Source of the DNA: Neisseria zoodegmatis | GTDB lineage: Bacteria; Pseudomonadota; Gammaproteobacteria; Burkholderiales; Neisseriaceae | Direction of reading: 5' to 3' | Assembly: GCF_900187305.1 (NCBI RefSeq) | Contig: NZ_LT906434.1 | Location: 496,001 to 560,000, forward strand | Length of the DNA stretch: 64,000 bases | In this document: positions 6,745-14,625 of the stretch, one piece after another | How positions within the stretch are numbered: the stretch's first letter is position 1 | Layout of the letters: each line of letters begins with the position of its first letter | The notes under the pieces: model-generated | Database searches by the model: none | What the model was told of the DNA's origin: nothing | What the model saw: the letters and a program-made list of their open reading frames with translations, nothing else | Made by a program: the position numbers and the translations under genes

Positions 6745-8637
6745 ATGATGACGACACAAATCGACACAATTTTCTATAACGGCGAATTTACGACTTTAGA
6801 CCGCTCCAAGCCGGTTGCCCAAGCCGTTGCCGTTGCCGACGGAAAATTTGCCGCAGTCGGCAGCAACAGCGAAATTTTAGCGATGGCGGGCGAAAATACC
6901 CGCCGCATCGACCTGCAAGGCCGCAGCGTTTTACCCGGCCTTTTCGATAACCACACCCATATCATCCGCGGCGGCCTCAATTACAATATGGAATTGCGTT
7001 GGGACGGCGTGCGTTCGCTGGCCGATGCCATGGCCATGCTCAAAGCACAAGTCGATATTACGCCTGCGCCGCAATGGGTTCGCGTGGTCGGCGGTTTTAC
7101 CGAGCACCAATTCATCGAAAAACGCCTGCCCACCATTGAAGAAATCAATGCGGTTGCACCCGATACACCGGTGTTCATCCTGCATTTATACGACCGTGCT
7201 TTGCTCAATGCAGCCGCATTACGCGCCGTCGGCTACACCAAAGACACTCCCGAACCGCCCGGAGGCGAAATCAAACGCGATTCGAAAGGCAATCCCACCG
7301 GCCTGTTGCTGGCCAAACCGAATGCCATGATTCTGTATTCGACTCTGGCAAAAGGCCCCAAACTGCCGTTTGATTACCAAGTCAACTCCACCCGCCATTT
7401 CATGCGCGAGCTGAACCGTTTGGGCGTAACCAGTGTGATTGATGCCGGCGGCGGTTTCCAAAATTATCCCGACGATTACGAAGTGATCCGCAAGTTGGCC
7501 GAAGAAAACCAGCTTACCGTACGCATCGCCTATAACCTCTTTACGCAAAAACCGAAAGAGGAAAAAGAAGACTTCCTCAAATGGACGTCTTCGGTTACCT
7601 ACAAACAGGGCGACGATTATTTCCGTCACAACGGTGCCGGCGAGATGTTGGTGTTTTCTGCCGCCGACTTTGAAGATTTCCGCCAGCCCCGCCCCGAGAT
7701 GCCGCCTGAAATGGAAGGCGAATTGGAAGAAGTGGTACGCATTTTGGCGCAAAACAAATGGCCGTGGCGTATGCACGCGACTTATGATGAAACCATTACC
7801 CGTGCCTTGGATGTATTTGAAAAGGTTAACCGCGATATTCCGCTGGAAGGCATCAACTGGTTCTTCGACCATGCCGAAACCGTGTCGCAAAAATCCATCG
7901 ACCGTATTGCCGAGCTGGGCGGCGGTATCGCCGTGCAGCACCGCATGGCCTATCAAGGCGAATACTTTGCCGAGCGCTACGGTACGGCTGCCGCGGCCAA
8001 CACGCCGCCGGTGAAACGCATTCTCGAAAGCGGCGTGAAAGTGTCGGCCGGCACCGATGCCACCCGTGTGGCTTCTTACAACCCGTGGGTATCCTTATCG
8101 TGGTTGATCAGCGGCAAAACCGTCGGCGGTATGAAACTCTATCCGCAAGCCAATTTGCTCGACCGCGAAACCGCTTTGCGCATGTGGACGGAAAACGTGG
8201 CTTGGTTCTCTAACGAAGTCGGCAAGCGCGGCCGCATCGAAGTAGGCCATTTGGCCGACATGATGGTGCCGAGCAAAGACTTTTTCAGCGTGCCGGAAGA
8301 CGAAATCCCGTTCTTGACCTCAGATCTGACCGTAGTTGGCGGTCGTGTTGTTTACGGCGCAGGCAGCTTCTCTGATTTGGACACCCCGCCGCCGCCCGCC
8401 ATGCCCGATTGGTCGCCGGTACACAAATACCGCGGCTACGGCGCATGGGGCGACCCCGAAGGTGCCGGTAAAAACTCGCTCGCACCGCTGCGCCAACAAG
8501 CCATCGCTTCATGCAGTTGCGCCAGCGCGTGCGGTCTGCACGGCCACGATCATGCCCGCGCATGGGCATCGTCGGCACCCGTTTCAGATCTGCAAGGTTT
8601 CTTCGGCGCACTCGGCTGCTCGTGCTGGGCCGTCTGA
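6745..8637 (+). CDS. Amidohydrolase family protein (YtcJ-like) with Cys-rich tail
   Basis: Protein of 630 aa of the amidohydrolase superfamily, in the YtcJ/N-substituted-formamide-deformylase-like group. The N-terminal part (IFYNGEFTTLD, PGLFDNHTHI) gives the composite beta-sandwich and the first metal ligands HTH near residue 71. Later ligands are in RMHATYDET, WFFDHAET and SAGTDATR. The last 45 or so residues form an unusual tail with several Cys and His (ASCSCASACGLHGHDHARAW and FFGALGCSCWAV), possibly a metal site. ATG codons at 6745 and 6748 are both possible; AAGGAG at 6736-6741 spaces better to 6748. Coupled to the XapX gene. The substrate is unknown; amide or imide hydrolysis is the family expectation. 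Confidence 0.85.
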   Translation: MMTTQIDTIFYNGEFTTLDRSKPVAQAVAVADGKFAAVGSNSEILAMAGENTRRIDLQGRSVLPGLFDNHTHIIRGGLNYNMELRWDGVRSLADAMAMLKAQVDITPAPQWVRVVGGFTEHQFIEKRLPTIEEINAVAPDTPVFILHLYDRALLNAAALRAVGYTKDTPEPPGGEIKRDSKGNPTGLLLAKPNAMILYSTLAKGPKLPFDYQVNSTRHFMRELNRLGVTSVIDAGGGFQNYPDDYEVIRKLAEENQLTVRIAYNLFTQKPKEEKEDFLKWTSSVTYKQGDDYFRHNGAGEMLVFSAADFEDFRQPRPEMPPEMEGELEEVVRILAQNKWPWRMHATYDETITRALDVFEKVNRDIPLEGINWFFDHAETVSQKSIDRIAELGGGIAVQHRMAYQGEYFAERYGTAAAANTPPVKRILESGVKVSAGTDATRVASYNPWVSLSWLISGKTVGGMKLYPQANLLDRETALRMWTENVAWFSNEVGKRGRIEVGHLADMMVPSKDFFSVPEDEIPFLTSDLTVVGGRVVYGAGSFSDLDTPPPPAMPDWSPVHKYRGYGAWGDPEGAGKNSLAPLRQQAIASCSCASACGLHGHDHARAWASSAPVSDLQGFFGALGCSCWAV

Positions 8638-8647
8638 AAACGCCCGA

Positions 8648-8675
8648 ACGGATACGGATGACTTTTCGTATCCGT
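8648..8675 (+). terminator. Hairpin after amidohydrolase gene
   Basis: ACGGATAC (8648-8655) pairs with GTATCCGT (8668-8675). No T-run follows, so termination would be weak. Confidence 0.35.
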
Positions 8676-8741
8676 AACCGCATTTGGCAAACGGCTTATC
8701 ACCAATCCTTGCTTGAACGTTGCGCCCCGCAGCACGATAGT

Positions 8742-8770
8742 CGGTTGGTTATAAGCTGTCGTGCCAACCG
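8742..8770 (+). promoter_or_regulatory. Hairpin in leader of second pirin gene
   Basis: CGGTTGG (8742-8748) and CCAACCG (8764-8770) are perfect inverted repeats, 27 bp before the second pirin start. This could be an operator or an mRNA structure; no regulator is identified. Confidence 0.3.
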
Positions 8771-8797
8771 GATATAAACACACAAAGGAACCCTGAT

Positions 8798-9697
8798 ATG
8801 AACACAGAAAAACTTCCTGCCAAAATTAAAGATGTCGGCGGTATTCCTGTTGCCCGCCTGTTGCCGCAAGGCAAACGCCGTACCATCGGCGCATGGTGCT
8901 TTCTCGACCATGCCGGCCCCGCCGAATTCGGTGCGGGCGAAGACGGTATGCAGGTCGGCGCGCACCCGCACACCAATCTGCAAACCTTTACTTGGATGCT
9001 GGAAGGCGAAGTGTGGCATCAAGACAGCCTCGGCTACCGCCAACTGATCCGCCCCAAGCAGGTCAACTTGATGACTGCCGGCACGGGCGACACGCGCGGC
9101 ATCAGCCATACCGAGCAAACCCCCGAAGGCATCAACACCCTGCATGCCGTTCAATTGTGGATTGCCTTGCCGACCCATCAGGAAATCGAACCCGATTTCC
9201 AACACTATCCCGAACTGCCCGAATGGCACGAAAACGGTGTCGATTACATCTTAACCACCGGCAGCTACGGCGGCCATACTGCACCGACCAAACAATTCAG
9301 CCCGCTGGTCGGCGTGGATATCCGTTTTCAGACGGCCCGTACTTTGGAAATACCCGCCCACTCAGGCTGGGAATACGGCATCCTCGTACTCGCCGGCAGC
9401 GTAGAAGCCGACGGCTTACGCGCGACCGCAGATGAAATGATGGTATTCACCGACGGCAATGCAGACGGCGTTATCCGCATTCAGGCAGAAGCAGGAACAC
9501 ACATCATGCTGCTTGGCGGCGAACCTTTGCCGCACCCTACCCTGTTTTGGTGGAACTTTGTGGCCGACAACCCCGATTCGCTCCGCCGTGCCGTTGCCGA
9601 TTGGAACAGCGGCCACCCGCGCTTCGGCGATATCGATTTATCCGGCAGCAAACTCAGCCGTCTGCCTTCTCCGGAAGCACCCGAACATTTGCGCTAA
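8798..9697 (+). CDS. Pirin family protein (second copy)
   Basis: Protein of 299 aa, another pirin-family bicupin but of a different subgroup from the one at 4185. Metal-binding residues are in VGAHPHTNLQTFTWMLEGEV (two His) and in RGISHTEQTPEG. The C-terminal region has LFWWNFVADNP, typical of long pirins. The start at 8798 has AAAGGA about 9 nt upstream. It sits between the amidohydrolase and an MFS exporter, and is followed by a strong intrinsic terminator (9747-9793). Two divergent pirins at both ends of one gene run argue that the cluster acts on an oxygen- or quinone-related aromatic substrate; that is inference. Confidence 0.87.
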   Translation: MNTEKLPAKIKDVGGIPVARLLPQGKRRTIGAWCFLDHAGPAEFGAGEDGMQVGAHPHTNLQTFTWMLEGEVWHQDSLGYRQLIRPKQVNLMTAGTGDTRGISHTEQTPEGINTLHAVQLWIALPTHQEIEPDFQHYPELPEWHENGVDYILTTGSYGGHTAPTKQFSPLVGVDIRFQTARTLEIPAHSGWEYGILVLAGSVEADGLRATADEMMVFTDGNADGVIRIQAEAGTHIMLLGGEPLPHPTLFWWNFVADNPDSLRRAVADWNSGHPRFGDIDLSGSKLSRLPSPEAPEHLR

Positions 9698-9746
9698 CCG
9701 GCAAACCCACACGGCAGCAGGCTGCCGGAAACCGCGTAGGATTCAG

Positions 9747-9793
9747 GCACAACATCCCGCTTCATGAACCGAGCGGGCCGGTTTGTGCTTTTT
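9747..9793 (+). terminator. Terminator after second pirin gene
   Basis: A nested stem: GCACAA with TTGTGC outside and CCCGCT with AGCGGG inside, followed by TTTTT. Classical intrinsic terminator. Confidence 0.75.
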
Positions 9794-9916
9794 ATCCTTG
9801 CCCAGCACAAAGCCGTACAGACGTGCACACCTAATGTTTGTTTTTTCAGACGGCCTCATGCTATCCAAGCGGATTGTGCCGAAAAACACCGCCGCTATGG
9901 AACTGATAAGCAGCCT

Positions 9917-9948
9917 TAATGTAGCGCCTACCTAATGTAGCGCCTACC
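9917..9948 (+). repeat. Tandem direct repeat, 2 x 16 bp
   Basis: TAATGTAGCGCCTACC occurs twice without a gap (9917-9932 and 9933-9948). Either a recent duplication or a paired protein-binding site upstream of the MFS gene. Confidence 0.85.
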
Positions 9949-10006
9949 TATCTTTTATTTGTAGTCAATCGATTTAAAGTAGTTTAACGATATAAACAGC
10001 AAGCCG

Positions 10007-10018
10007 GCAAAGGTCTCA
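10007..10018 (+). repeat. Dispersed 12-mer GCAAAGGTCTCA, copy 2
   Basis: Identical to copies at 3940 and 63368. Here its last two bases run into an AGGCCGTCTGAA uptake sequence. Confidence 0.6.
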
Positions 10019-10067
10019 GGCCGTCTGAACAGCTTTTCCACATTACGGAACCAAAGGAACAACATAT

Positions 10068-11669
10068 ATGACCCAACACCGCTCGTCTGCCGCCGAAACT
10101 TCCGGCAGCAGCTTCGCCCCGTTGCGGCAAACTTTGTTTGTCGTGTTATGGATAGCCACCATCTTAGGCAACACCGGCAGCTTTATCCGCGATGTTGCCA
10201 GCTCGTGGCTGATGACCGATTTATCGCCTTCGCCTGCGGCCGTTGCCATGGTGCAAGCCGCCGCCACTTTGCCGGTGTTTCTGCTTGCCATTCCCGCCGG
10301 CGTGCTTTCCGATATTCTCGACCGCCGCAAATTCTTAATCGGCATTCAGATTCTGCTCGCCGGTGTCAGCGCCGGATTGATGCTGCTCTCGGCAAGCGGC
10401 ATGCAGTCGGTCTCCTCACTGATTGCACTTACCTTCCTCGGCGGTATCGGTGCCGCACTGATGGGGCCGACTTGGCAGGCCATCGTACCGGAGCTGGTAG
10501 ATAAAAAAGATTTGAAAAATGCCGTAGCTTTGAACTCTCTCGGCGTAAACATTGCCCGCGCCATCGGCCCCGCACTCGGCGGTTTGATTCTGGCCGGAGC
10601 GGGTGCGGCTTTCGCCTACGGTGCCGACGTATTGAGCTATGTATTTGTGATCAGCGCATTACTGTGGTGGAAACGCCCCAAAACCCAACGCGACGAGCTT
10701 TCCGAACAATTCGGCGGGGCGTTCCGTGCCGGATTGCGCTATGTGCGTGCCAGCCGCGAGCTGCACATCGTTTTGCTGCGTGCCTTTGTCTTCTTTGCCA
10801 TCGCCAGCTCGGTTTGGGCTTTGCTGCCTTTGGTGGCACGACAACTTCTCAACGGTAGTGCGGGCTTTTACGGCATCTTGCTGGGTGCGGTAGGCGCGGG
10901 CGCAATTCTCGGTGCCGTGATCATGCCGCGCTTGCGCAGCCGTTTGAGTGCCGACGGCCTACTGCTTTTGGCCGCAGGCGTAACCGCTGCCGTGATGGCC
11001 GTTTTGGCCGCCGCACCGCCCAAATGGTTGGCTGTAGTGATATTGCTGTTGCTCGGCGCATCATGGATTACTGCTTTAACCACACTCAACGGCGTGGCGC
11101 AAAGCATTCTGCCCAACTGGGTGCGCGGCCGCTCGTTGGCGGTTTACCTCACCGTATTCAACGGTGCCATGACTGCCGGCAGTTTGTTATGGGGCAGTGT
11201 TGCCAGCCTTATCGGCATCCCCTTGACCTTGCTTGCAGGTGCGGCGGCATTGGTGGTTTCCGCATTGGTAGCGCACCGCATCAAACTGCCGCAAGGCGAA
11301 AACGACTTAAGCCCCTCTAACCATTGGCCCGAACCGCTCACCGCATCTCGCCCTGCCAACGACCGCGGGCCGGTGCTGATTCAAATCGAATACAGCATCC
11401 GCCCCGAAGACCGCGAAGCGTTTATCCGCGCCATTACCGCGCTTTCGGCCGAACGCCGCCGCGACGGAGCCTACCAATGGGGCGTGAGCGAAGACACCGC
11501 CGATCCATCCATTATGCTCGAATGGTTCTTGGTCGAATCGTGGGCGGAGCACCTGCGCCAGCACAAGCGCGTTTCCAAAACCGATGCCGACCTGCAAAAC
11601 GCAGTAAAACGCTTCCACCAAGGCGAAACACCGCCGCAAGTGCGCCACTTCGTTTCTTGCGGTAAATAA
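10068..11669 (+). CDS. MFS exporter (EntS-like MFS_3) with C-terminal ABM-like domain
   Basis: Protein of 533 aa. The first ~400 residues are a major facilitator transporter with about 12 hydrophobic segments, of the MFS_3 type that includes the enterobactin exporter EntS. The loop LSDILDRRKFLIG between TM2 and TM3 is the MFS motif A equivalent. The last ~115 residues (from VLIQIEYSIRPEDREAFIRA) look like a soluble ferredoxin-like/ABM-type domain, as in many members of this family. ATG 10068 has AAAGGAAC upstream. It likely exports a small molecule; placement after the pirin/hydrolase genes suggests a product of that cluster, but it has its own upstream region after a terminator. Intact. Confidence 0.85.
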   Translation: MTQHRSSAAETSGSSFAPLRQTLFVVLWIATILGNTGSFIRDVASSWLMTDLSPSPAAVAMVQAAATLPVFLLAIPAGVLSDILDRRKFLIGIQILLAGVSAGLMLLSASGMQSVSSLIALTFLGGIGAALMGPTWQAIVPELVDKKDLKNAVALNSLGVNIARAIGPALGGLILAGAGAAFAYGADVLSYVFVISALLWWKRPKTQRDELSEQFGGAFRAGLRYVRASRELHIVLLRAFVFFAIASSVWALLPLVARQLLNGSAGFYGILLGAVGAGAILGAVIMPRLRSRLSADGLLLLAAGVTAAVMAVLAAAPPKWLAVVILLLLGASWITALTTLNGVAQSILPNWVRGRSLAVYLTVFNGAMTAGSLLWGSVASLIGIPLTLLAGAAALVVSALVAHRIKLPQGENDLSPSNHWPEPLTASRPANDRGPVLIQIEYSIRPEDREAFIRAITALSAERRRDGAYQWGVSEDTADPSIMLEWFLVESWAEHLRQHKRVSKTDADLQNAVKRFHQGETPPQVRHFVSCGK

Positions 11670-11693
11670 TCAAACCTATTATCTATTCATTTT

Positions 11694-11739
11694 TTCAGAC
11701 GGCCTCAAAAGCCTTTTATTGCTTTTGAGGCCGTCTGAA
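11694..11739 (+). terminator. Uptake-sequence hairpin after MFS gene
   Basis: TTCAGACGGCCTCAAAAG and CTTTTGAGGCCGTCTGAA pair over 18 bp with a 10-nt loop. Paired uptake sequences commonly serve as terminators in Neisseria. Confidence 0.75.
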
Positions 11740-11768
11740 AGCTACATTTGGTAACACGGTAAAGTTTA

Positions 11769-11840
11769 TATATATAGTGGATCAACTTAAAAATAGTATG
11801 ACGGAAATGCTACTAAAATTAAGTGTTTTAACTATATATA
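11769..11840. repeat. Small AT-rich inverted-repeat segment
   Basis: A 10-bp perfect inverted repeat (TATATATAGT / ACTATATATA) bounds 72 bp. The left end continues TATAGTGGATCAAC, close to the TATAGTGGATTAAC terminus of Correia repeat elements, but the interior does not look like one. Confidence 0.4.
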
Positions 11841-11880
11841 TCTTGTATCAAAGTGTTGTTTAATTACGGATAATATTTAA

Positions 11881-11918
11881 AAAAGAATGCCTGCAACACG
11901 TTGCAGGCATTCTTTTTT
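11881..11918 (-). terminator. Terminator after yceI-like gene
   Basis: AAGAATGCCTGCAA and TTGCAGGCATTCTT pair over 14 bp with a 4-nt loop, with A-runs on the left and T-runs on the right, so it works in both directions. It lies 15 bp past the YceI stop. Confidence 0.85.
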
Positions 11919-11933
11919 CGGAATGATTAACCG

Positions 11934-12497
11934 TTATTTCTTGCCGGCTTCGATTTGGATGGTCAGTGCGACCTGCTTGGTCATACCGGCATCAACCAGA
12001 TAATTGATGCCCCATTTGGTGCGATCGATGGTGGTGGTGAAATCGCCGCCGCAAACTTGGGTTTTGAGAATCGGGCTGTCGTAGCAGTTGAATTTTTGTG
12101 CTTTGAGCTTAACCGGATGGGTTTTGCCCAGCATAGTGAGCTTGCCGTCAACCGACAACAGTTTTTTGCCGTTGAAATTGAACTTGGTCGAGGTAAAGCG
12201 GATTTCGGGGTATTTGGCCGCATTGAATAAGTCGGCCGATTTCAGGTGATTCGTGAAGTCTTGGCTGCCTGTTTGAATGGAATTCACAGGAATGCTCAAG
12301 TCTATCGAACCGGTGCGTTTGGCGGGATCGAACTCCAGAGTACCGCCTAAATTGTAGAAACCGCCGACGTTGGTGCTGGTATTGAAGTGGTCGATACTGA
12401 AACGGGCATTGGTGTGATGGCCGTCAATCTGATAAGTCGCCGCACCGGCAGTCGTAGCCAATGCACTTAAAAACACAGCGGAAATGATTTTTTTCAT
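11934..12497 (-). CDS. YceI family periplasmic protein
   Basis: Protein of 187 aa with a signal peptide (MKKIISAVFLSALATTAGAA, cleavage near residue 19-20) and a YceI lipocalin-like beta-barrel. Typical pieces are YQIDGHHTNARFSIDHF, GSIDLSIPVNSIQTG, HLKSADLFNAAKYPEIRFTS and the end of the barrel WGINYLVDAGMT. Family members bind isoprenoid or polyprenyl lipids and are often induced by base or osmotic stress; the ligand here is unknown. GGAG precedes the ATG by 8 nt. The upstream side is occupied by an IS1595-family element ending about 85 bp away, which may supply or disrupt promoter elements. Confidence 0.92.
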   Translation of the reverse strand: MKKIISAVFLSALATTAGAATYQIDGHHTNARFSIDHFNTSTNVGGFYNLGGTLEFDPAKRTGSIDLSIPVNSIQTGSQDFTNHLKSADLFNAAKYPEIRFTSTKFNFNGKKLLSVDGKLTMLGKTHPVKLKAQKFNCYDSPILKTQVCGGDFTTTIDRTKWGINYLVDAGMTKQVALTIQIEAGKK

Positions 12498-12581
12498 AAT
12501 TTTGCTCCGATTTATTTGATATTGGAAAGGAATTCCATTTTAACCAAACCTAGGGATGAAGCAAACCATAGCCAATTAAGA

Positions 12582-13323
12582 GGCTTAGGAAGCAAAATTC
12601 ATTTTAAAGGATCTTTCCGCAACATTCCCAGCAGCACTTTATACAAATCGTCATGCCTGTGATTGAAGCGGAACCCGGTTTCTTTTAAATCCAGGTAAAA
12701 CGTATGCTTAGGTACACCGTTAAACTGTACCAAGCGATGCTTCGCGTAGCTCCAAAAGGATTCAATACCATTGATATGCTGAGCGCCATGAGCAAATTCA
12801 TTATCACTATGACGCACTCTGAAATGCTTCGCGAAGCCCATATCAACCAACCCCTGATAACCGCGCCATCCATCAGTATGGATGACGCTCTCAACAGAGA
12901 TATGTCCTCTGATAACCTTTTGTAACGTTGCTTTTGAAGCATCGGAAACGGTTTCGGTATAAACCTTGTCACCTCGTTTGAGTATGCCGAAAACAATCGT
13001 TTTACTGCCTGCACCTCGCCCGCGTTTGCCGCGGATACGTTTGGCACCGAAATAGGATTCGTCCAATTCCACTATGCCGCACAAAGGTGTCTGCCGCTCA
13101 CATTCGTCAACCAATCGTCGCCGTAGTTTCAGGTACAGGCTGTTGATGCTTCTGACACTAATCCCTGTCAATTTGGCGGTATCAGAAGCGGTCAGATCTA
13201 AGGAGAAAAACCGTAGGATTTGACGGAATTTGGGCTCGGTAATTTTGCTGAACTTTTGATACTTGTTTTTTAATTTAGTTTCAGAAGCTTATCACTATAT
13301 TTGGTGATTTTGCTTCCTAAGCC
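12582..13323 (-). mobile_element. IS1595-family insertion sequence
   Basis: 742-bp element with perfect 17-bp terminal inverted repeats (GGCTTAGGAAGCAAAAT at 12582-12598 and its complement at 13307-13323) around one transposase gene. Size and transposase type fit the IS1595 family (IS1016-like group). No convincing 8-bp target duplication is seen at the ends, so the insertion is old or one flank has changed. Confidence 0.88.
12599..13276 (-). pseudogene. IS1595-family transposase, normal start codon lost
   Basis: The open frame covers 226 codons. The C-terminal 190 read as an IS1595/IS1016 DDE transposase: IVELDESYFGAKRIRGKRGRG (first Asp), VIHTDGWRGYQGL (second Asp) and HINGIESFWSYAKHRL (third catalytic region), ending LRKDPLK. 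Upstream of 13171 the frame still reads family-like residues (KLKNKYQKFSKI, KFRQILRFFSLDLTASDTA) to about 13276, but no ATG or GTG occurs there. Only TTG at 13171 could start it, and that would cut off the N-terminal DNA-binding part. Stops lie just beyond 13276, so the original ATG appears mutated. Probably inactive in itself. Confidence 0.7.
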
Positions 13324-13332
13324 CTATAAGCA

Positions 13333-13362
13333 GAGGCCGTCTGAATATTTTCAGATGGCCTC
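13333..13362 (-). terminator. Uptake-sequence hairpin after MAPEG gene
   Basis: GAGGCCGTCTGAA pairs with TTCAGATGGCCTC (one G-T pair), 4-nt loop. It lies 50 bp past the MAPEG stop, next to the IS end. Confidence 0.65.
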
Positions 13363-13412
13363 AAGCTTTGATGTTAGCCATCACGGAAACTCTCTGTAAA
13401 CGGCAACTGGAA

Positions 13413-13793
13413 TTAAGCTCTAAAAACCGCTCCGGCCAATCCTGCCAGAATCAAAATAAAAGTCGGGATAATGGTAAGCAGAAAGCCTACGGCTCGGGTT
13501 TGCGGGTCGGCGGTGTAGGCTCGGCGGTAGAGAAAGCGGCCGATCAAATACACGGCTCCGATGGCGGCGATGAGCGTTTCGTTCCAATAAAAAGATGCGA
13601 TAAACAGGGCGGGTAGGAAAACGACGAGCTGTTCGAGGGTGTTGGCTTGGATGCGGAAGGCGCGCTCGAAGTGTTCGTTTCCGGAAACGGCGGGCGCGTT
13701 AACGCCGTATTTTGCTCTGGCGCGGCCGACGGCAAAGCCGAAATACAGGTATTGTATTAAGGCGAGCAGGGCTACGGTGTGGATTAGGTTCAT
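13413..13793 (-). CDS. MAPEG family membrane protein
   Basis: Protein of 126 aa with four predicted membrane segments (about 5-20, 52-70, 73-88, 102-122). It matches the MAPEG family (membrane-associated proteins in eicosanoid and glutathione metabolism): the conserved RIQANTLEQLVVFLPALF and GRFLYRRAYT are clear. Bacterial members are glutathione-transferase-like or of unknown activity. GAAAGGAAAC precedes the ATG. The cytochrome c' gene is 76 bp upstream on the same strand, with an uptake sequence between them. Confidence 0.88.
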   Translation of the reverse strand: MNLIHTVALLALIQYLYFGFAVGRARAKYGVNAPAVSGNEHFERAFRIQANTLEQLVVFLPALFIASFYWNETLIAAIGAVYLIGRFLYRRAYTADPQTRAVGFLLTIIPTFILILAGLAGAVFRA

Positions 13794-13869
13794 GATGTTT
13801 CCTTTCTGTATGTTTCGGTAAAACTCACGAAGTTGGTTTTCAGACGGCCTGCGGGCTTATTGCTTAGGC

Positions 13870-14307
13870 TTATTCTTTAAATGCTTGGTGGCAGGCTTTG
13901 CAGCTTTGGGCGACTTTGTCGAACGATGTTTTTACGGTTTGGTAGTTGCCGCCGGCAGCGGCTTGGTTCAGTGCGGCGGCGGCTTGGTTGAAGCGTTTGA
14001 TGGCGGCTTGGAATTGCTGCGGTTTTTCCCACACGGCGGCTTTGGCTTCGGAGTTGTCGCCGTTGGTGCCGGGGCCGTAGTATTCCCACGGTTCGTTTGC
14101 GGTGCTGTTTAATTGTGCGGCGAGTGCGGCAAACTCTTTGGCGGGGAAGTTTTGGGCGTTGCTGCTTTTGAGGATGTTGCCCATTTGTTTGTTGAGGCCG
14201 CGCCATTCTTTCATGTATTGCTGGCGTGCTTTGATGTCGCCTGCGTCGGCGTAAACCGAACCGGCGGCGAGGCACAGGCAGAGGGCTGCCCAGATGTTGT
14301 TGCGCAT
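13870..14307 (-). CDS. Cytochrome c' family protein
   Basis: Protein of 145 aa with a signal peptide (cleaved near AGSVYA-DA, residue 20-21) and a single haem-binding CKACH four residues from the C-terminus, the layout of cytochrome c'. These four-helix periplasmic haem proteins bind NO and CO; neisserial cytochrome c' protects against nitric oxide. The body has alternating helices (RQQYMKEWRGLNKQMG, FNQAAAALNQAA). AAAGGA precedes the ATG by 8 nt. The nearest plus-strand gene starts 318 bp away. Confidence 0.88.
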   Translation of the reverse strand: MRNNIWAALCLCLAAGSVYADAGDIKARQQYMKEWRGLNKQMGNILKSSNAQNFPAKEFAALAAQLNSTANEPWEYYGPGTNGDNSEAKAAVWEKPQQFQAAIKRFNQAAAALNQAAAGGNYQTVKTSFDKVAQSCKACHQAFKE

Positions 14308-14447
14308 GGTGTGTTCCTTTGGCTGTTTTTTGGATTTTTATGGGTGGGTCGATAGGCTTCGAGCCTTGTCGGGCAAGCATACGCCAACTTGCGGGGAGCG
14401 TCCAGCCGCGGCGGTTTGGGGAAATATTTGGTGGGTAAGGTGGGGAG

Positions 14448-14470
14448 ATACTCGGGTCAAGCCCGAGTAT
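14448..14470. repeat. Palindrome ATACTCGGG / CCCGAGTAT
   Basis: Perfect 9-bp inverted repeat with a 5-nt loop in the divergent promoter region. It resembles a small palindromic repeat rather than a terminator; an operator is possible. Confidence 0.5.
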
Positions 14471-14501
14471 GACGTGCCGTCATGATTAAGTTTGTTGATA
14501 T

Positions 14502-14550
14502 AGGCCGTCTGAAAAAGCAGTTTGCTGCATTTATCTTTTTCAGACGGCCT
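14502..14550. repeat. Paired uptake sequences (inverted repeat)
   Basis: AGGCCGTCTGAAAAAG (14502-14517) pairs with 14535-14550. It lies between two divergent genes, so it is not an obvious terminator for either; its role is more likely DNA uptake. Confidence 0.6.
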
Positions 14551-14593
14551 CGGTTATGGCGGATGGTGCGGTGATACTGTGCGGACGATTGGC

Positions 14594-14599
14594 TATAAT
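14594..14599 (+). promoter_or_regulatory. Possible -10 box (TATAAT) of flavoprotein gene
   Basis: Perfect TATAAT 26 bp before the start codon. The -35 region is poor, so this is a candidate only. Confidence 0.35.
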
Positions 14600-14625
14600 G
14601 GTGTGTTTGGATAAGCTGGAAAACG

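Larger units (their letters stand above)
9698..10067. other. Intergenic region before MFS gene
   Basis: 370 bp containing a terminator, a single uptake sequence near 9845, a 16-bp tandem direct repeat, the small palindrome TTAAAGTAGTTTAA near 9973 and copy 2 of GCAAAGGTCTCA joined directly to an uptake sequence. No gene is visible. The MFS gene probably has its own promoter here. Confidence 0.6.
14308..14625. other. Divergent intergenic region
   Basis: 318 bp between the cytochrome c' gene (minus) and the flavoprotein gene (plus). It holds a 9-bp palindrome at 14448-14470, a paired uptake sequence at 14502-14550 and a TATAAT at 14594-14599. No gene seen. Confidence 0.6.

Noticed and set aside
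11769..11840. Intact Correia repeat element
   Set aside because: Only one terminus resembles the Correia end; the length and interior do not fit, so I list it only as a small inverted repeat.
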